Origin: Trinickia acidisoli
Lineage (GTDB): Bacteria > Pseudomonadota > Gammaproteobacteria > Burkholderiales > Burkholderiaceae
Length of the DNA stretch: 64,000 nucleotides
Assembly: GCF_017315725.1 (NCBI RefSeq)
Contig: NZ_JAFLRG010000001.1
Coordinates: forward strand, 3,286,001-3,350,000
Direction: 5' to 3'
Below the pieces are notes generated by a model. The model did not search any database and was not told the origin of the DNA. It saw only the letters and a list, made by a program, of their open reading frames with translations. The position numbers and the translations under genes were made by a program. This document shows, in pieces, positions 62,392 to 64,000 of this stretch (the stretch's first letter is position 1; each line of letters starts with the position of its first letter).

Positions 62392-62883
62392 CTATTGCGT
62401 ATTCCAGTGGAAATCTGCGCGCGCACCCGGCGTCTTTGCAACGTTGACCTCGCGCGTCTGGTCGTCGTCCTTGTAGCGCGCGTGCACGGTGTAGTGGCCC
62501 GGTGGCAGCTTCACGAGCATGTAGGGCCCGCGCGAATCGGCTTTGAGCACATCGGCGTCGTGCGGACCGACGATGCGCACATGGACGTCGGCCAGGTAGT
62601 CGGAACCGGGCCCCGTGAAGCGCATGGCGAGCGGCCATTGATGCGCGGCGCTCTTGAGCGCCGCCGACTCGTCGCTGCCGACGCCGCCCGAGACATAGGC
62701 CACGTCGCCCTTGTGCTGAATCTGCGGCATGCCGCCGCCGTTCGTATTGCCCGCGCTCGTCATATCGGTGGTCGTGCCGCCGACCGTGCCCGAGCCTTGC
62801 GCAAACGCGCCGGCCGTCAAGCCGAGCGCCGCCGCCGCAACGGCCGTGGCGAGCATTGCTTTCTTGGTGGTTCGCGTTTTCAT
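62392..62883 (-). CDS. Small exported protein, carboxypeptidase-regulatory-like fold
   Basis: 163 residues. Sec signal peptide (AMLATAVAAAALGLTAGAFA, cleavage near AFAQ). A Gly/Thr/Asn-rich stretch follows (GGTTTDMTSAGNTNGGG), then a beta-rich domain with YLADVHVRIVGPHDADVLKA and PYMLVKLPPGHYTVHARYKD, which resembles prealbumin-like carboxypeptidase regulatory domains. Function unknown; periplasmic by signal peptide. It has its own terminator. Confidence 0.8.
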   Translation of the reverse strand: MKTRTTKKAMLATAVAAAALGLTAGAFAQGSGTVGGTTTDMTSAGNTNGGGMPQIQHKGDVAYVSGGVGSDESAALKSAAHQWPLAMRFTGPGSDYLADVHVRIVGPHDADVLKADSRGPYMLVKLPPGHYTVHARYKDDDQTREVNVAKTPGARADFHWNTQ

Positions 62884-62966
62884 TGCATCGCTCCTTCGAG
62901 TTGCGCGCCCGTCGACTTGCGACTGCCGGCGCTACGGGAATCAGGCAAGCAAACGCCGTTCCCGGC

Positions 62967-62992
62967 GGGCCGCGCTTCTTGCTGCGCGGCCC
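62967..62992 (-). terminator. Hairpin after the DegP-type protease gene
   Basis: Perfect 9-bp stem GGGCCGCGC/GCGCGGCCC with an 8-nt loop, 24 nt beyond the protease stop; no T-run. Confidence 0.45.
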
Positions 62993-63016
62993 TCTACGAG
63001 CTGACGCCCGCAAACG

Positions 63017-64000
63017 TCAGCCCAAATCGACCGGCACGAAGATCTGCGCGTTGTCGCGCTGGATCAACAGCGCAACGCTGTTGCCGGCTTTGGCGATGAC
63101 GTCGCGCAGTTGCTGAACGGACGTCACCGGATGACCGTTGACGGCAAGGATCACGTCGCCGGGTTGGATGCCCGCGCTGGCCGCCGGGCCGCTCGACTGC
63201 TGCACGAGCAAACCGTGCGTGAGCGACGTGCCGCTGCGTTCTTGCGGCGTGAGCGAACGCACCGCCACGCCGAGACGCCCTTGCTCCGACCCCTGCGTGC
63301 CTTTGTCCGCCACCTTCGTATCGGACAACGAGCCGAGCGTGACCGTCACCTGCTTCTTGCTCTTGTCGCGCCAGATGTCGAGCGTCGCCTTCGTGCCCGG
63401 CTTCATGCTCGCGATTTGCGACGGCAGGTCGGTCGAGTCGTTCACGGCCGTGCCGTTGACGGCCAAGATGACGTCGCCTGCCTGCAAGCCGGATTTCGCG
63501 GCCGGACCGTCCGGGTCGACCGAGCTGACGAGCGCGCCGACCGGCTTTTGCAAGCCGAACGACTCGGCCAGTGTCTGATTGACGCCCTGCACGGCCACGC
63601 CGAGCCGGCCGCGGCTCACGTGGCCCGTCTTCACGAGTTGGTCCTTCACGCGCATCGCCTCGTCGATCGGAATCGCGAACGACAGGCCCTGGAAGCCGCC
63701 CGTCTGCGAATAGATCATCGAGTTGATGCCGATCACCTGCCCTTCCAGATTGAACAGCGGGCCGCCCGAGTTGCCGGGATTCACGGGCACGTCGGTCTGG
63801 ATGAACGGCGTGTAGTTCTCGTTCGGCAGCGAGCGCCCCTTCGCGCTGATGATGCCGGAGGTGACCGTGTTGTCGAACCCGTAGGGCGAGCCGATCGCCA
63901 CGACCCACTGGCCGACCTTGCTCTGGTTAGGATCGCCGATCTTCACGATCGGCAGATTCGAGGCGTTGATCTTGAGTACCGCGACGTCGGACTGCTTGTC
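63017..64000 (-). CDS. Do/DegQ/MucD-type periplasmic serine protease (C-terminal part)
   Basis: Partial, running off the right edge. The frame includes the catalytic Asp region DKQSDVAVLKI, the nucleophile in VNPGNSGGPLFNLEGQVIGI, and two PDZ domains (VSRGRLGVAVQGVNQTLAES and GRLGVAVRSLTPQERSGTSL). The catalytic His and signal peptide lie beyond the window. Degrades or refolds misfolded envelope proteins. Whether it is DegP, DegQ or MucD cannot be told without the N-terminus and gene context. Confidence 0.93.
   Translation of the reverse strand, partial: DKQSDVAVLKINASNLPIVKIGDPNQSKVGQWVVAIGSPYGFDNTVTSGIISAKGRSLPNENYTPFIQTDVPVNPGNSGGPLFNLEGQVIGINSMIYSQTGGFQGLSFAIPIDEAMRVKDQLVKTGHVSRGRLGVAVQGVNQTLAESFGLQKPVGALVSSVDPDGPAAKSGLQAGDVILAVNGTAVNDSTDLPSQIASMKPGTKATLDIWRDKSKKQVTVTLGSLSDTKVADKGTQGSEQGRLGVAVRSLTPQERSGTSLTHGLLVQQSSGPAASAGIQPGDVILAVNGHPVTSVQQLRDVIAKAGNSVALLIQRDNAQIFVPVDLG

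Overview
The window is high-GC DNA with dense, mostly co-oriented genes. Its gene content points to Burkholderia sensu lato (Burkholderia/Paraburkholderia/Trinickia-like, Betaproteobacteria): a kynBUA tryptophan-degradation operon with a divergent Lrp-type regulator, a D-arabinitol/polyol ABC transport locus, a glutathione formaldehyde pathway, a complete Tad pilus operon and a divergent TetR/RND efflux locus. This is read from protein motifs and gene order only; no database was searched. I see no rRNA, tRNA, CRISPR array, prophage or intact insertion sequence.

Layout. 1-10 kb: housekeeping genes: murB (cut by the window edge), yajQ, a leftward run queG-ogt-xerD-ybaK-plsY, then tsaE-amiC, a pirin, a thioredoxin/TPR co-chaperone and tcdA. 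10-16 kb: pdxH, cfa, a DUF72 gene, msrA, a flavin reductase and an orphan gene whose His and Cys spacing resembles clan CD cysteine peptidases. 16-19.4 kb: Lrp regulator and kynB-kynU-kynA. 19.5-24.3 kb: LysR/LysE pair and a zinc-uptake unit (zur, znuA, znuC, znuB) behind a perfect 10-bp inverted repeat that looks like a Zur box.

24.6-36.3 kb is a polyol catabolic locus in two convergent halves: rightward dalD-xylB-sorC-type regulator, and leftward SDR polyol dehydrogenase, binding protein, two permeases, HAD phosphatase and ATPase. The junction (28.7-30.2 kb) is the least ordinary part of the window. It holds an SRPBCC gene, a brnT toxin gene stopped by one in-frame TGA and otherwise continuous with its brnA antitoxin, a decayed 59-bp copy of the ATPase gene's 3' end, and a 36-bp near-perfect palindrome. 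36.5-37.1 kb: a Phd/PIN toxin-antitoxin pair. 37.2-41 kb: fghA and adhC (formaldehyde oxidation), then an NCS2 nucleobase permease with a strong terminator.

41.4-52.2 kb is a Tad/Flp pilus operon (flp, tadV, rcpC, rcpA, a short CpaD-like lipoprotein, tadZ, tadA, tadB, tadC, tadD, tadE, tadG), with several stop/start overlaps and a hairpin just after the pilin gene. 52.2-59.3 kb: tripartite RND efflux operon read leftward, with its TetR repressor diverging across an operator that covers the promoter. 59.3-64 kb: an isochorismatase-like hydrolase diverging from a GlxA-type AraC regulator, a membrane-anchored CoxG-like protein, a DUF427 protein, a small periplasmic protein and a DegP/MucD-type protease cut by the right edge.
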